Positions 8,012 to 19,280 of a stretch of DNA of 64,000 bases are shown in pieces (position 1 is the stretch's first letter; each line of letters opens with the position of its first letter). The DNA lies in assembly GCF_028622115.1 (NCBI RefSeq), contig NZ_CP097263.1:1178001-1242000 (forward strand), in the 5' to 3' direction. This DNA comes from Kutzneria chonburiensis (GTDB lineage: Bacteria; Actinomycetota; Actinomycetes; Mycobacteriales; Pseudonocardiaceae). The notes beneath the pieces are model-generated. The model did no database searches, was not told where the DNA came from, and saw only the letters and a program-made list of their open reading frames with translations. The translations under genes were made by a program, and so were the position numbers.

Positions 8012-8908
8012 TCAGCGCTGCGGTGACAGCATGCGCAGCGCCAGTACGACACCGCCGGCGACCGGAGGCACGTCGAGCAGGCGCAGGGTGAGTGAAGGGT
8101 AGAGGTCGGCGAGTCGGGCCCGGAAACGGTCGGCCAGCCGGGGCTGGTTGACGATCACGCTGCCTGCGGCGACCACCGTGTCACCGACTGCTCCACGGGC
8201 GATCAGCTGGCATACCAACAACTTCAGGCTGCGGGCGGCCTCGTCGATGACGCGGGCGGCGAGCGCTGAGCCGGCGTCGGCGGCCTGGAAGACCGCTACT
8301 GCGGCGGGGCCCCAGTTTTCCGGGGTCGGCACGTCGTTGACGGCGCGGGCCAGGGACGGCGGGTCGGCGACGGCGTAGTGATCGAGCAACGCCTGCAATA
8401 GACCGTCGTCCGGCCGGCGGTCGTCGTACGCGGCGAGCGCCGCTTTGGTGGCTTCACGGACAATGGCCGGCGCGCTCGCCTCGTCGCCGAGTACCCAACC
8501 CCAGCCGCCGGCGAACAGCACTGTGCCGGCGGAGTCCGCGCCGACCGCGATCGAGCCGGTGCCGGCGATCACGCCGATGCCGTGTTCCAGCCCCGCCGCC
8601 GGCACCAGCAGCGCGGCGTCGTTCACCACGGTCGCCGCCACGCCCAACTCGCCGAGGGCCTCGGCCAACGCCAGGCAGTGCTCCTGCGTATCGCACCCCT
8701 GTGCGCCGATACCGACCGCGACGATCTCGTCATCGGCCGGCACCGCAAGGGAAAGCAGCGATCGCAGCCATCGAGCCGCGTCCGTCACCGGCGAAGCCGA
8801 CCAGGCGTCCGCCGGCCACTGGCGGTCGCTGACCACCTCGCCGTCCAGCGTCGCCACGCGCACCGCGACCTTCGTGCCTCCGACGTCGACCCCGACCACA
8901 ACTCTCAT
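8012..8908 (-). CDS. BadF/BadG-type N-acetylglucosamine (glucosamine) kinase
   Basis: 298 residues from ATG 8908. Actin-like ATPase fold: phosphate-1 loop VGVDVGGTKVAVRV at 4-17, AVGIGAQGCDT at about 65-75, VNDAALLVPAAG, phosphate-2 loop VIAGTGSIAVG, adenosine motif VVAAGSVIVNQPRL and VAGGVVLAL. The pattern is that of the BadF/BadG/BcrA family containing eukaryotic GlcNAc kinase and the Vibrio glucosamine-specific kinase. Expected reaction: ATP-dependent 6-phosphorylation of the hexosamine released by GH9. It is the last gene of the leftward operon, with its ATG overlapping the SIS-gene stop by 4 bp. Confidence 0.85.
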   Translation of the reverse strand: MRVVVGVDVGGTKVAVRVATLDGEVVSDRQWPADAWSASPVTDAARWLRSLLSLAVPADDEIVAVGIGAQGCDTQEHCLALAEALGELGVAATVVNDAALLVPAAGLEHGIGVIAGTGSIAVGADSAGTVLFAGGWGWVLGDEASAPAIVREATKAALAAYDDRRPDDGLLQALLDHYAVADPPSLARAVNDVPTPENWGPAAVAVFQAADAGSALAARVIDEAARSLKLLVCQLIARGAVGDTVVAAGSVIVNQPRLADRFRARLADLYPSLTLRLLDVPPVAGGVVLALRMLSPQR

Positions 8909-9924
8909 AGTCCCGGCACCTTGATGTCGTTGTTGTGGAACACGAATTCCTCGATCACCACGTCGCGGACCGCGGCGACGGCCTCGACCAGGACCTGCAC
9001 CACCACGATCTGCGCGATCGCGGCCTGCGCGGGCGGCAGGGCCGGCAGGCGCACCTGGTGCACCCGGGGGTCGAACAGTCCGGTGTCGAACTCCTCGCTG
9101 GTCACCAGGATCGCCGGGTGGCCGGCGCCGGCCAGCGTCTCGGCGGCGGCGAACTCCCGCTCCCCGCCGAACAGCACGTGTACGCCACCGCCGGCGGATT
9201 CCATGGAGCCGTGCAGGTACTGGCGGGTGCTCATGCCGGTGGACGGGATCCGTGCCACCTCACGGAACAGCAGCGCGGCGGCCTCGGCCGAGCCGACGAA
9301 CGGCCCGGCGCCGACGAAGTCGGCCGACGTTGCCGCGGCGAACAACGGTGCCAGCGCACGGATCTGCGGCCCGAGGTCTCGGTCGATCATCGCCACCACA
9401 TCGCCGATGCGCGACCAGCCGTCGTCGATCCGGCCGCCGTGCCAGGCATCGGCGACCAGCCCGAGCGCCGCCACGGTGGCGGTGAAGCCGATGGTCGAGG
9501 CGTAGCTGTCCTCGATGTTGCCCAGGTCGACCAGGGCCGACGCGAGGTCGGCTATCGGTGACGGCACCACGTTGACCACGGCGAACCGCTTGGCGAACGG
9601 GATGGTCTCGAGCACGGCAAGAGTCTCCGCGCTGCGGCCGCTCTGCGACACCCCGAACATGGGATGGCTGCTCGGCGGAAACGGCAGCGGATGATCGCCC
9701 GCCCCCAGCCGCCACGAGTGGATGCCGCGCGAGCGCAGCGTCCACACCGGCGCGCAGGCTGCCGCCAAACTCGCGCCGATGCCGACGAAAACCGGTCCAG
9801 GACCGGCAAAACGACCCCCAGAGGCCAGCTCCGCCACCGAGCCGGCCAGACGGTCGACCGCCGCCGCGAGCTCCGCCGCCTGGGTGGCGCGGGCCCGCGT
9901 GTAGGCGATGTAGCCGTCGATCAT
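8905..9924 (-). CDS. Double-SIS sugar-phosphate deaminase/isomerase
   Basis: 339 residues from ATG 9924. Two sugar-isomerase (SIS) domains: first GPVFVGIGASLAAA and FGVSQSGRSAETLAVL, second DFVGAGPFVGSAEAAALLFRE followed by STRQYLHGSMES, with HNNDIKVPG at the C-terminus. This resembles the isomerase half of GlmS and the stand-alone NagB-II/AgaS glucosamine-6-phosphate deaminases. Expected to convert a hexosamine 6-phosphate, the kinase product, to fructose 6-phosphate and ammonia in the cytoplasm. The ATG overlaps the GntR stop by 4 bp. The exact substrate (GlcN-6-P, GalN-6-P, or MurNAc-6-P-like) is open. Confidence 0.82.
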   Translation of the reverse strand: MIDGYIAYTRARATQAAELAAAVDRLAGSVAELASGGRFAGPGPVFVGIGASLAAACAPVWTLRSRGIHSWRLGAGDHPLPFPPSSHPMFGVSQSGRSAETLAVLETIPFAKRFAVVNVVPSPIADLASALVDLGNIEDSYASTIGFTATVAALGLVADAWHGGRIDDGWSRIGDVVAMIDRDLGPQIRALAPLFAAATSADFVGAGPFVGSAEAAALLFREVARIPSTGMSTRQYLHGSMESAGGGVHVLFGGEREFAAAETLAGAGHPAILVTSEEFDTGLFDPRVHQVRLPALPPAQAAIAQIVVVQVLVEAVAAVRDVVIEEFVFHNNDIKVPGL

Positions 9925-10682
9925 GATTGCTCCGTTCCCACATTTCTGGTGAAGGACGTGCGGAGCCGGTAGCGGTCGCCCGCGTACCGGATGGTGGAGG
10001 ACAGCAGCGGGCGGCCGGCGCGGTCGCGGACCACCTGGTGCATCTGGAGAATCGGCGTGCCCTCGGGCACACCGAGGTGGCCGGCCATGGCGGCGGTGGC
10101 GGGGCGGGCCTCGATGGTGGTGTCGGCCTGGGCCAGCTGGAAACCGCGGCCGGTGACGACGGCGTACAGGGACGCGGTGGTGAAGTCCAGGGCGTCGAAG
10201 TCCTCAGCGACGTCGACGGGCAGCACGGACTCGTCCACGGCGATCGGCACGCCGTCGAGCAGGCGTACCCGGTCCAGGCGGAACAGGGGAGTGCCGGGGG
10301 CGATCTGGAAGGCCTCGGCCTCGTCGAAGCTGGCCGGGGCGGCGGCGGCGCGCAGCACCATGGAGGTGGGTGCCAAGCCCATTCGCCGGGCCGTCTCGGA
10401 GAACGACTCCAGTGTGTTGGGCCAGTCGCCACGCTCGGGTGCGGTGACGTACCAGCCGCGGCCGTGGGCCGATCGCAGCACACCCTCGTCGACCAGCGCG
10501 CCCAAGGCTTTGCGCAGCGTCACCCGGGAGATCGCCAGCTGCTGGCACAGGTCCCGCTCCGGGGGCAGCCGCGCGCCGGGGCGCAGCTCGCCGTCCGCGA
10601 TGCGGGTACGCAGCAGCGTCGCGGCCTGCGTCCACAGCGGCTCCGGATAGGCGGCGGGCAGCACCGGCTGTTCGGCGGTCAC
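9921..10682 (-). CDS. GntR/UTRA (HutC-type) transcriptional regulator
   Basis: 253 residues from GTG 10682; GGGAGG is about 20 bases upstream, so the start is moderately sure. A winged-helix GntR domain covers about 10-85 (LRPGARLPPERDLCQQLAIS, RVTLRKALGALVDEGVL, GRGWYV). A UTRA ligand domain covers about 100-245 (APGTPLFRLDRVRLLDGVPI, DTTIEARPATAAMAGHLGVP, PLLSSTIRYAGDRYRL). Relatives such as DasR and NagR sense glucosamine/GlcNAc 6-phosphates. It heads the GntR-SIS-kinase transcription unit, directly beside the AATACCA-AG-TGGTATT operator. It is about 60 percent alike, by eye, to the second GntR gene at 19261. Confidence 0.92.
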   Translation of the reverse strand: MTAEQPVLPAAYPEPLWTQAATLLRTRIADGELRPGARLPPERDLCQQLAISRVTLRKALGALVDEGVLRSAHGRGWYVTAPERGDWPNTLESFSETARRMGLAPTSMVLRAAAAPASFDEAEAFQIAPGTPLFRLDRVRLLDGVPIAVDESVLPVDVAEDFDALDFTTASLYAVVTGRGFQLAQADTTIEARPATAAMAGHLGVPEGTPILQMHQVVRDRAGRPLLSSTIRYAGDRYRLRTSFTRNVGTEQS

Positions 10683-10727
10683 ACGGGCCCCTGCATCGGC
10701 TGTACCTCCCTGTCGGCGGATGACCAG

Positions 10728-10743
10728 AATACCAAGTGGTATT
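10728..10743. promoter_or_regulatory. AATACCA-AG-TGGTATT operator
   Basis: Perfect 7-bp inverted arms with a 2-bp spacer, lying 45 bp upstream of the GntR gene and overlapping the stop codon of the upstream epimerase gene. This is the size and symmetry expected for a dimeric GntR regulator, and it is the most complete copy of the ATACCA motif seen at four other places in the locus. Confidence 0.65.
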
Positions 10744-11730
10744 ACTTTGGTCTTGTAGCGGTCTGCTCGATGAGTCGATCGAACGCGGAATTCAGGTCCT
10801 CGTCGACCGACCGCAGCCGGGGCTCCTTGTCGTGGTGCGCGACGAGCTCCCGGGCGCCCTCGGCGAACGACACCGCCGGCGTGAAGCCCGGCACCAGCGA
10901 GCGCAGCTTGCCGGTGTCGAAGAACATCGAGTGCCGGAAGTCCTCGACCAGCACGTCCCGCCAGCCCGGCAACACCTCGGCGATGGTCTCGCTGGACCGG
11001 TGACACAGCATCGGCTCCCGCACACCGGCCGCCGCGGCCAGCTCCAGGTGGATCTGGTCCCACGTCAGGATGTCGCCGGAGACCACGTTCACGCTCTCGC
11101 CCACCGCGTGCCCGTTGCCCAGCAGCGGCACGAACCCCGTGCGAAGTCCCGGGAGTGCATGAGGGTCCACAGGGATGTTCCGTCGCCATGAACAACGACG
11201 GGCCGGCCGGCCCGCATCCGGTCGATCGCGGTCCAACCGGCCAACACCGGCACCACGGTTCGGTCGTAGACGTGGGCCGGCCGCACGATGGTCAGCGGGA
11301 AACCGCTCTCCCGGAAAGCGTTCTCCAGGAACACCTCGCAGGCGATCTTGCCGCGCGGGTAGCCGAACACCGGCTGGCGGCGCGGCGTCGACTCGGTTAC
11401 CGGCAGCTGCGGCACCGGCCGGGCGAACACCGAGCACGTGCTGATGAACACGTATTGCCCGGTCCGCCCGGCGAACACCTCCGGATGCGCACGGACGTCG
11501 TCGACCGAGAAGCCGACCCAGTTCACGACCGCGTCGAACTCCTCGTCGCCCAACACCGCCACCAGCTGAGAAGCGTCGCGGATGTCGGCCCGCAGGGCAC
11601 GGACCCCGGGCGGCGGCTGCCGTTTCGGCTCGGTGCGCGTGATGACCGTGACGTCCAAACCGGACGCAACGGCCTCGTCCGCGCAGGCGGAGCCGATCAT
11701 GCCAGCTCCGCCGAGGAACAGCACCTTCAT
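10742..11730 (-). pseudogene. NAD-dependent epimerase/dehydratase-type gene, one-base frameshift
   Basis: ATG 11730 opens a Rossmann protein (MKVLFLGGAGMIGSACADEA; GGAGMIG is the NAD loop), with an SDR-like continuation: YVFISTCSVFARP, VFGYPRGKIACEVFLENAF (YxxxK), PLTIVRPAHVYDRT. After LWTLMHSRDFAR the frame is lost at the run of four G (minus strand) at 11135-11138. One added G restores DFARGFVPLLGN and the rest (ESVNVVSGDILTWDQIHLEL onward) to TAA 10742, 329 residues in all. A sequencing error is likelier than true decay. The product would be an atypical extended SDR acting on an NDP-sugar or free sugar derivative. It is coupled by 4 bp to the TIM-barrel isomerase gene. Confidence 0.8.
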
Positions 11731-12491
11731 CGCGCCCCCAGCGAGAGTCCGTTGCCGACCAGATAGTCGTAACTGCGTTGCAGCGCCTCGAACGTGTCGA
11801 TGTGCAGCCGTTCCAGCTCGACGATGTGCCAGCGCAGCCCGGACGGCACGGAAAGCGTTTGCCGCCAGTCGATCCGGCCTTCGCCGATCGGCACCATCAC
11901 GTCATCGGAATAGCTGACGGCCGGCCCGTCCTTGACATGAATGAACCGAGCACGGTCACCGAGCCGGGTCAGGATCTCGGCCGGATCGGCCCCGCCCAAC
12001 ACCGCCCAGTACGCGTCCAACTCCACCAGCACACGATCGTCCATATGCGACAGCAGTAGGTCATAAGCCTGCACGCCGTCGAAGAACTGGGAGAACTCGG
12101 CAAAGTGGTTGTGGTACGCGATTTTCATGCTGCGGGCGGCCGCGTGCTCGGCGGCCACGTTCACCCGCTGCACGCCGCGCTTGATCGCGTCGGGCGAGTC
12201 GAACTCCTCCCGTTCCATGCTCCACACCAGGACTTCCGCGCCGAGCTCCTGGTTCTGGTCCAAAATGGACTCTGCGTCCGGGCCGGCCGGGAACGGCGCG
12301 TGCGCGCTCGTCACGGCCAGCCCGGCCGCGTCCAGCGCGCCCCGTACCCGCGCCGGACCGAAGTGCTCGACCAGGCCGTAGGTCTCGACGCCCCGGTAGC
12401 CGATCTCGGCCAGCCGGGCGAACGTGCCGTCGAGATCGGCGCGAGCCTGGTCGAGCACGGTGTACGCCATGACGGCGAGGTCGGCGGTCAC
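11727..12491 (-). CDS. Xylose-isomerase-like TIM-barrel sugar (phosphate) isomerase/epimerase
   Basis: 254 residues from GTG 12491, which overlaps the stop of the binding-protein gene. AP-endonuclease-2-type TIM barrel: LAEIGYRGVETYGLVEHFGP, LGAEVLVWSMEREEF, MKIAYHNHFAEFSQFFDGV, VLVELDAYWAVLGGADPAEI, ARFIHVKDGPAV. The Glu/His/Asp metal ligands of the family are plausible in HNHFAEF, ELDAYW and HVKDG. Members isomerise or epimerise sugars and inositol derivatives. Together with the SDR-like, ThuA-like and Zn-dehydrogenase genes it suggests oxidised-sugar (keto-sugar) chemistry in this locus beyond simple hexosamine use. Confidence 0.87.
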   Translation of the reverse strand: MTADLAVMAYTVLDQARADLDGTFARLAEIGYRGVETYGLVEHFGPARVRGALDAAGLAVTSAHAPFPAGPDAESILDQNQELGAEVLVWSMEREEFDSPDAIKRGVQRVNVAAEHAAARSMKIAYHNHFAEFSQFFDGVQAYDLLLSHMDDRVLVELDAYWAVLGGADPAEILTRLGDRARFIHVKDGPAVSYSDDVMVPIGEGRIDWRQTLSVPSGLRWHIVELERLHIDTFEALQRSYDYLVGNGLSLGAR

Positions 12492-14140
12492 GCCGGCTTC
12501 AACCTCAGCGCCACCACCACGTTGGGCACGGCGGTGAAGTACGGGCTGTCCGGGTCGGGGAAGCCGGTCACCTTGGCCGTGCTCCAGCTGCTGTAGGAAC
12601 CCCAGTAGAACATGGGGATCCACGGCAGTTTCTCCACGAAGACCTTCTCGATCTTGTCCAGGATGTCCTGCCGCGCCGCGTCGGTGGTGGCCAGGGGGTA
12701 CTGCTTGAACAGCGCGGCCGCCTCGTCGTCCTTGAACCGCTCGATGTTCTGGAACGACGGCGTGGACTGGCCGATCGGGTAGTACAGGTTGGGGTTCATG
12801 GTGTCGTTGTAGAACGAGAAGGCCCGCGGCGTCGGGCTCACCGGGTAGCCCATGGTGGAGTCGAAGTCGCCCTTGGCCGTGCGCGGGTTGATGTCGTCCA
12901 CGGTGGTCGTGTCGATGTTCAGCTTGATGCCGATGTCCTTGAGCTGCGACACCAGCACCTGCACGCGTGCGGCGATCTCGGTGTAGGAGGCCGGGAAGCT
13001 ACAGCTGAACTCGACCCGCTTGCCGTCCTTGGTGTAGTAGCCGTCGCTGCCCTTGGTGTAGCCGGCGGCCTCCAGGGTCTGCATGGCCTTGTTCTTGTCC
13101 TCGACGAAGCCGACCCCGTTGTACGCCTTGGCCACCGAGGACTGGTAGGTCGGCAGCGGCAGGCCGGTGACGCTGGTCGCCGGCTGCTCGCCGCTGGCCG
13201 CGGCCACCTGCTTGCGGTTGACGCCGAGGCTGATCGCCTTGCGCACCGCGATGTCCGACAGCGGCCAGCGCTCCAGGTTGGGGATGAGGCCGTCGGTGCC
13301 GGCCCGCGGCGCCCAGAAGTGGTAGTTCTTGTTCTTGGACGTGAAGGTCTTGTCCGCGTTGGCGATGTAGGCGCCGGCCCAGTCGGCCTGGCCCTGCACC
13401 ATCGCGTTGGTGATGGTGGAGTTGTCCTTGTACGGCACGAAGCGGATGGCCGCGATCGCCGCCTTGGTCTGCCAGTAGTCGTCGTTGCGGGTCAGCAGCA
13501 GGCTCTGCGGCGAGAACTGGCCGACCTTGAACGCGCCGGTGCCGACCGGGTTCGGGTCCTGGTAGGTGGTCGGGTCCTTGACCGACTCCCACAGGTGCTT
13601 GGCCACCACCGGGGCCGACACGATGCTCGGGAACAGCTGCTCGGACGGGTCCTTGAAGGCGAACACGACCTTGTTCGGGGCCGGCGTGCTGACCTCGGCC
13701 TCGGGCACGCCCTGCAGGTTCAGTGCCGGGTACTTCTTCAGCAGCTGGTAGGAGAACACCACGTCGTCGGCCGAGAACGGCTTGCCGTCGTGCCATTTCA
13801 CGTTGTCCTGCAACGTGACCGTGAAGGTCTTGTTGTCGTCCGACCACTCCCAGGACTTGGCCAGCCACGGGATGTCCTTGCCGATGTCGGCGGTGTTGAT
13901 CTGCACCAGCGGCTCGTAGATGAAGGAGCCGTTGTAGGTGACGCCGAGCGCGGTGTTCTCCAGGAACGGGTTGAACACCTGGGTCAGGTTGTCGGACTGG
14001 CCGGCGACGGTGACCGTCAGGCCGTTGGCCGACGACCCCGAGCCGCCGCCGGGCGAGCAGGCGGCGACGGCGAGACCACCCGCGGTGGCGAGCATGCCCG
14101 CCAGCAGGGTCCTTCTGGTGATGTGAACCTCGTTGGTCAC
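12488..14140 (-). CDS. Family-5 extracellular solute-binding lipoprotein
   Basis: 550 residues from GTG 14140. Signal: [15 protein letters not shown] then [10 protein letters not shown], with lipidated Cys28; the RR pair allows Tat export. The mature domain is the peptide/nickel-type (family 5) fold: [65 protein letters not shown]. Family 5 proteins also bind oligosaccharides: the Vibrio chitin-oligosaccharide and thermophile cellobiose binders belong here. It captures the ligand for the importer encoded just upstream, and its ends overlap both neighbours by 4 bp. The sugar ligand is an inference from context; a peptide ligand cannot be excluded. Confidence 0.9.
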   Translation of the reverse strand: MTNEVHITRRTLLAGMLATAGGLAVAACSPGGGSGSSANGLTVTVAGQSDNLTQVFNPFLENTALGVTYNGSFIYEPLVQINTADIGKDIPWLAKSWEWSDDNKTFTVTLQDNVKWHDGKPFSADDVVFSYQLLKKYPALNLQGVPEAEVSTPAPNKVVFAFKDPSEQLFPSIVSAPVVAKHLWESVKDPTTYQDPNPVGTGAFKVGQFSPQSLLLTRNDDYWQTKAAIAAIRFVPYKDNSTITNAMVQGQADWAGAYIANADKTFTSKNKNYHFWAPRAGTDGLIPNLERWPLSDIAVRKAISLGVNRKQVAAASGEQPATSVTGLPLPTYQSSVAKAYNGVGFVEDKNKAMQTLEAAGYTKGSDGYYTKDGKRVEFSCSFPASYTEIAARVQVLVSQLKDIGIKLNIDTTTVDDINPRTAKGDFDSTMGYPVSPTPRAFSFYNDTMNPNLYYPIGQSTPSFQNIERFKDDEAAALFKQYPLATTDAARQDILDKIEKVFVEKLPWIPMFYWGSYSSWSTAKVTGFPDPDSPYFTAVPNVVVALRLKPA

Positions 14141-15143
14141 TGGGCATCGGCCCTTTCCGGCGTGTCGGGCTTGTCCGCGTACAGCCAGCACCGGGCGGTG
14201 TGGCCGTCGGCGAGTTCGAAGGTCGGCGGCTTCTCCTGCTTGCAGCGGTCCATCGCGAACGGGCAGCGCGGATGGAACCGGCAGCCGCTCGGCGGCGAGA
14301 TCAGGCTGGGCGGCTGGCCGATGTCCTTGACCCGGTTGGCATCCTTGCGTGATGGGTCGGGCGCAGAGGAGATCAGCAGCTGCGTGTACGGGTGGGCGGC
14401 CTGCTGGGTCACGGTCTCCGACGGCCCGGTCTCGACGATCTCGCCCGCGTACATCACGGCCGTGTCGGCGGCGAAGTAACGGGCCGACGCGATGTCGTGC
14501 GTGACGTAGAGCATGGCCACGTCGCGCTCTTCGGTCAAGCGCCGCAACAGGTTCAGGATGCCGAGCCGGATGGAGACGTCCAAACTGGACACCGGCTCGT
14601 CGGCCAGGAACACGTCCGGGCTGGCGGCCAGCGCGCGGGCGATGGACACCCGCTGGAGCTGCCCGCCGGACAGCTCGTGCGGGAACTTCTGGGTGAACTG
14701 GCGCGGTGGCACCAGGTTCGTCTGCGTGAGCAGGTCGTCGATCACGGCGAGCTGCTCGTCGCCGCGCTTGTCGCCGTGATGGATGGACACCGCGCGGCGC
14801 AGCGTGCTGAGGATCGAGGCGACCGGATTGAACGAGGCGAACGGGTCCTGGAGGATCAGCTGAACCTTGCTGGCGTGGTCGCGGAACGCCTTGCCCCGGG
14901 TGGCCTGCACGGGCGTGCCGTGCAGGCGGATCTCGCCGCTGGTCACCGGGTACAGCTGGGCCAGCAGACGGGCCAAAGTGGACTTTCCCGAGCCGGATTC
15001 ACCGACCAGGGCGGTGATCCGGCCCGCGTACAGCTTCAGCGACACGTTGTCCACGGCGTGCACGACCCGCCCGCCGCCCCGCTTGACCAGGCCGCGCACC
15101 GGGAAGTGCTTCGTGACGTCGACGGCCTCCAACACCGGTGCGG

Positions 15144-15147
<4 letters not shown>
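14137..15147 (-). CDS. Peptide/oligosaccharide ABC importer ATPase (OppF/DppF type)
   Basis: 336 residues from ATG 15147. Walker [16 protein letters not shown]-loop region [13 protein letters not shown], signature [15 protein letters not shown], Walker [14 protein letters not shown], switch VTHD. After residue about 260 comes the oligopeptide-ATPase C-terminal region with the Cys-containing [16 protein letters not shown] and ARCWLY, probably an iron-sulphur or metal-binding tail. It overlaps the upstream ATPase gene (stop at 15144) and the downstream binding-protein gene by 4 bp each. Confidence 0.95.
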
Positions 15148-17143
<1,996 letters not shown>

Positions 17144-17146
17144 CTC

Positions 17147-18121
17147 TCAGGCCTCCCTCGTCCTCGGGTCGAGGAACACGTAGACGACGTCCGCGAGCAG
17201 GTTGGCCACCAGCACCATGATCGTGATCAGCAGGAAGATGGCCGACATCAGCGGGTAGTCCGCGGCCTGCGCCGCCTTGAACAACGTGGTGCCGAGGCCG
17301 GGGTAGTTGAAGACCACTTCGGTGACGATCGAGCCGCCGATCACGAAGCCCAGCGACATCGCGAAACCCGACAGCGACGGCAGCATCGCGTTGCGGGCCG
17401 CGTACTTGTACATGACCCGGCGCTTCGAGAGCCCCTTGGCCTCGGCCAGCCGCACGTAGTCCTCGGACAGCGTGGTCACCATCATGTTCCGCATGCTGAT
17501 CAGCCAGCCGCCGACCGAGGTGATCACGATGGTCGCCGCCGGCAGCACCGCGTAGTACAGCGCGCTGGCGATGAAGTCGCCGCTGAAGCCGATGGTGGTG
17601 TCGACCGAGTAGCCACCGGACAACGGGAACCAGTTCAGCGTGATGGCGAAGACCAGCACGATGATGATGGCGAACCAGAAGTACGGGATGGACGACAGGA
17701 ACGTGGTCACCGGTATCAGCGAGTCCAGCCAGCTGCCCCGTTTCCAGCCGGCCACGATGCCGAGGCCGGTGCCGATCAGGAAGCCGAGGATGGTGCACGC
17801 GGTGATCAGACCGAGCGTCCAGTACATGCTCTGGCCCAGCACGGTGCTCACGTCGGCCGGGTAGTAGGCGTAGGAGATGCCGAAGTCGCCGGTCAGGATG
17901 CTGCGCCAGTAGTTGAGGTACTGGGTCCACATGCTGGCGTCCGGCTGTCCGAACAGGACCCGCAGGGCCTGGATGGCCGCCGGGCTGAGCTTGCCGTGGA
18001 ACTGGTTGATCAGGTGCTCGGCCGGATCGCCCGGCATGATCCGGGGGATCAGGAAGTTCAGGCTGATCGCGACCCAGGCGGTGAGCAGGTAGAAGCCGAG
18101 CTTCCTGAGCACCGTGCGCAT
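17147..18121 (-). CDS. ABC importer permease (DppB type)
   Basis: 324 residues from ATG 18121 (GGGAG upstream), preferred over 18166, which would overlap the operators. Six transmembrane helices; FLIPRIMPGDPAEHLINQ after helix 1 is the DppB signature, and the EAA loop DYVRLAEAKGLSKRRVMYKY contacts the ATPase. It is the first gene of the leftward importer operon, three bases ahead of the permease-ATPase fusion, and sits behind tandem GCATACCA sites. Confidence 0.94.
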   Translation of the reverse strand: MRTVLRKLGFYLLTAWVAISLNFLIPRIMPGDPAEHLINQFHGKLSPAAIQALRVLFGQPDASMWTQYLNYWRSILTGDFGISYAYYPADVSTVLGQSMYWTLGLITACTILGFLIGTGLGIVAGWKRGSWLDSLIPVTTFLSSIPYFWFAIIIVLVFAITLNWFPLSGGYSVDTTIGFSGDFIASALYYAVLPAATIVITSVGGWLISMRNMMVTTLSEDYVRLAEAKGLSKRRVMYKYAARNAMLPSLSGFAMSLGFVIGGSIVTEVVFNYPGLGTTLFKAAQAADYPLMSAIFLLITIMVLVANLLADVVYVFLDPRTREA

Positions 18122-18153
18122 GGGTCGGCTCCCTTCACGCCCTGACGGACGAC

Positions 18154-18181
18154 GTACCAGATGCATACCACGGCATACCAG
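18154..18181. promoter_or_regulatory. Tandem GCATACCA sites upstream of the importer operon
   Basis: GTACCAG (18154-18160), GCATACCAC (18163-18171) and GCATACCAG (18173-18181) are direct repeats at about 10-bp intervals, one helical turn, 33-60 bp upstream of the dppB-type start. They are the same half-site as at 10728 and 6276. Confidence 0.55.
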
Positions 18182-18295
18182 CGTGGTCAGACGGCACGCT
18201 ACTGTCTAGCGGCTGAATAGAGTAGTGACGCTATGGAAACGTGATGCGAGCATGTGGTGCGGCGGTTGAGCGGTGGGACAGGTCACCAGTCCACC

Positions 18296-18313
18296 GCATA
18301 CCACTTCAAACCA
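18296..18313. promoter_or_regulatory. GCATACCAC site upstream of the dehydrogenase gene
   Basis: GCATACCACTTCAAACCA begins 31 bp before the start of the Zn-dehydrogenase gene. With 18154-18181 it brackets the divergent promoter region of 205 bp, so one regulator could control both directions. Confidence 0.45.
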
Positions 18314-18326
18314 CTCGGAGACGAGC

Positions 18327-19280
18327 ATGAGACTCAGCCAGTTGGTCGGCCCGCGTAAGTCGGAGGTCGCCGAGCTGCCCGATCCGGCGCCGGCGGCCGA
18401 CCAGGTGCTGGTCGAGGTGCTGGCGTGCGGTGTCTGCACGTCCGACCTGTCGGCCTGGCGTGATCATGACCCCGCGGCGGCGCCGCTGCGCCTCGGCCAC
18501 GAGATCGCCGGTCGCGTCGTGGCGGTCGGAAATCAGGCCACACGCTGGACCGAAGGCGATCTTGTCACCGGTCTCGGCGGCGAGGGCTTCGCTTCACTGT
18601 CCGTAATGGACGCTGCCGCGTTGCTGCCCGTGCCGGCCGGCATCGAGCCCGCCCACGCCTTCGGCGAGCCGATCGCCGTCCTTGAGGAAGCGCTCTCACG
18701 ATCGCCGGTGGCGGCCGGCAGTCGGGTCGCCGTGGTCGGTCTGGGCTTCATGGGTCTCGGTCTGCTGCAACTGGCCAAACGTCATGCGCCAGGCCTCATC
18801 CTGGGCGTCGACCCCGATCCCGTTCGCCGCGAGAGAGCGCTCTCGCAAGGCGCGGATGTCGTCTTCGCGCCGGACGAGCTGCCGGCCGAGTACGTCGGAA
18901 AGTCCGGCCATGTCGCCGATGCCCGTTTCGACGTGGTGCTCGAAGCCACCGGCGTGACGCCCGGCCTGGCCACTGCCGGCCGACTCGTACGTCCCTTCGG
19001 CACGCTCAACGTCATCGGCTATCACCACGCCGGCGACGCCAAGATGGACATGGACCTCTGGTACAAGGGCGTCACCGTGGTCAACGGCTTCTGTCCCGAC
19101 CGCACCCGCACCATCGCCGCCATGGCCGTGACCCTGGACCTGATCGCCCAGCGCCGCTTCAGCTACGCGCCGCTGGTCACCCACCGGTACGCCCTTGACC
19201 AGGTCGACCAGGCCTTCGCCGACATGGAAACGGCCGGTCCGGACTTCGTGAAAGGGGTGGTCAGTTCGACACGCGGCTGA
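18327..19280 (+). CDS. Zinc-type alcohol/polyol dehydrogenase (MDR family)
   Basis: 317 residues from ATG 18327 (GGAGA upstream). Medium-chain dehydrogenase: GroES-like half with VLACGVCTSDLSAW (zinc Cys) and LGHEIAGRVVAVG, then Rossmann half SRVAVVGLGFMGLGLLQLAK (GLGFMG) and LGVDPDPVRRERALSQGADV. The structural four-Cys zinc loop is absent, as in short sorbitol/threonine-dehydrogenase-like members. Expected to oxidise a sugar or polyol with NAD(P). Its 3' end overlaps the convergent GntR gene by 20 bp. Confidence 0.88.
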   Translation: MRLSQLVGPRKSEVAELPDPAPAADQVLVEVLACGVCTSDLSAWRDHDPAAAPLRLGHEIAGRVVAVGNQATRWTEGDLVTGLGGEGFASLSVMDAAALLPVPAGIEPAHAFGEPIAVLEEALSRSPVAAGSRVAVVGLGFMGLGLLQLAKRHAPGLILGVDPDPVRRERALSQGADVVFAPDELPAEYVGKSGHVADARFDVVLEATGVTPGLATAGRLVRPFGTLNVIGYHHAGDAKMDMDLWYKGVTVVNGFCPDRTRTIAAMAVTLDLIAQRRFSYAPLVTHRYALDQVDQAFADMETAGPDFVKGVVSSTRG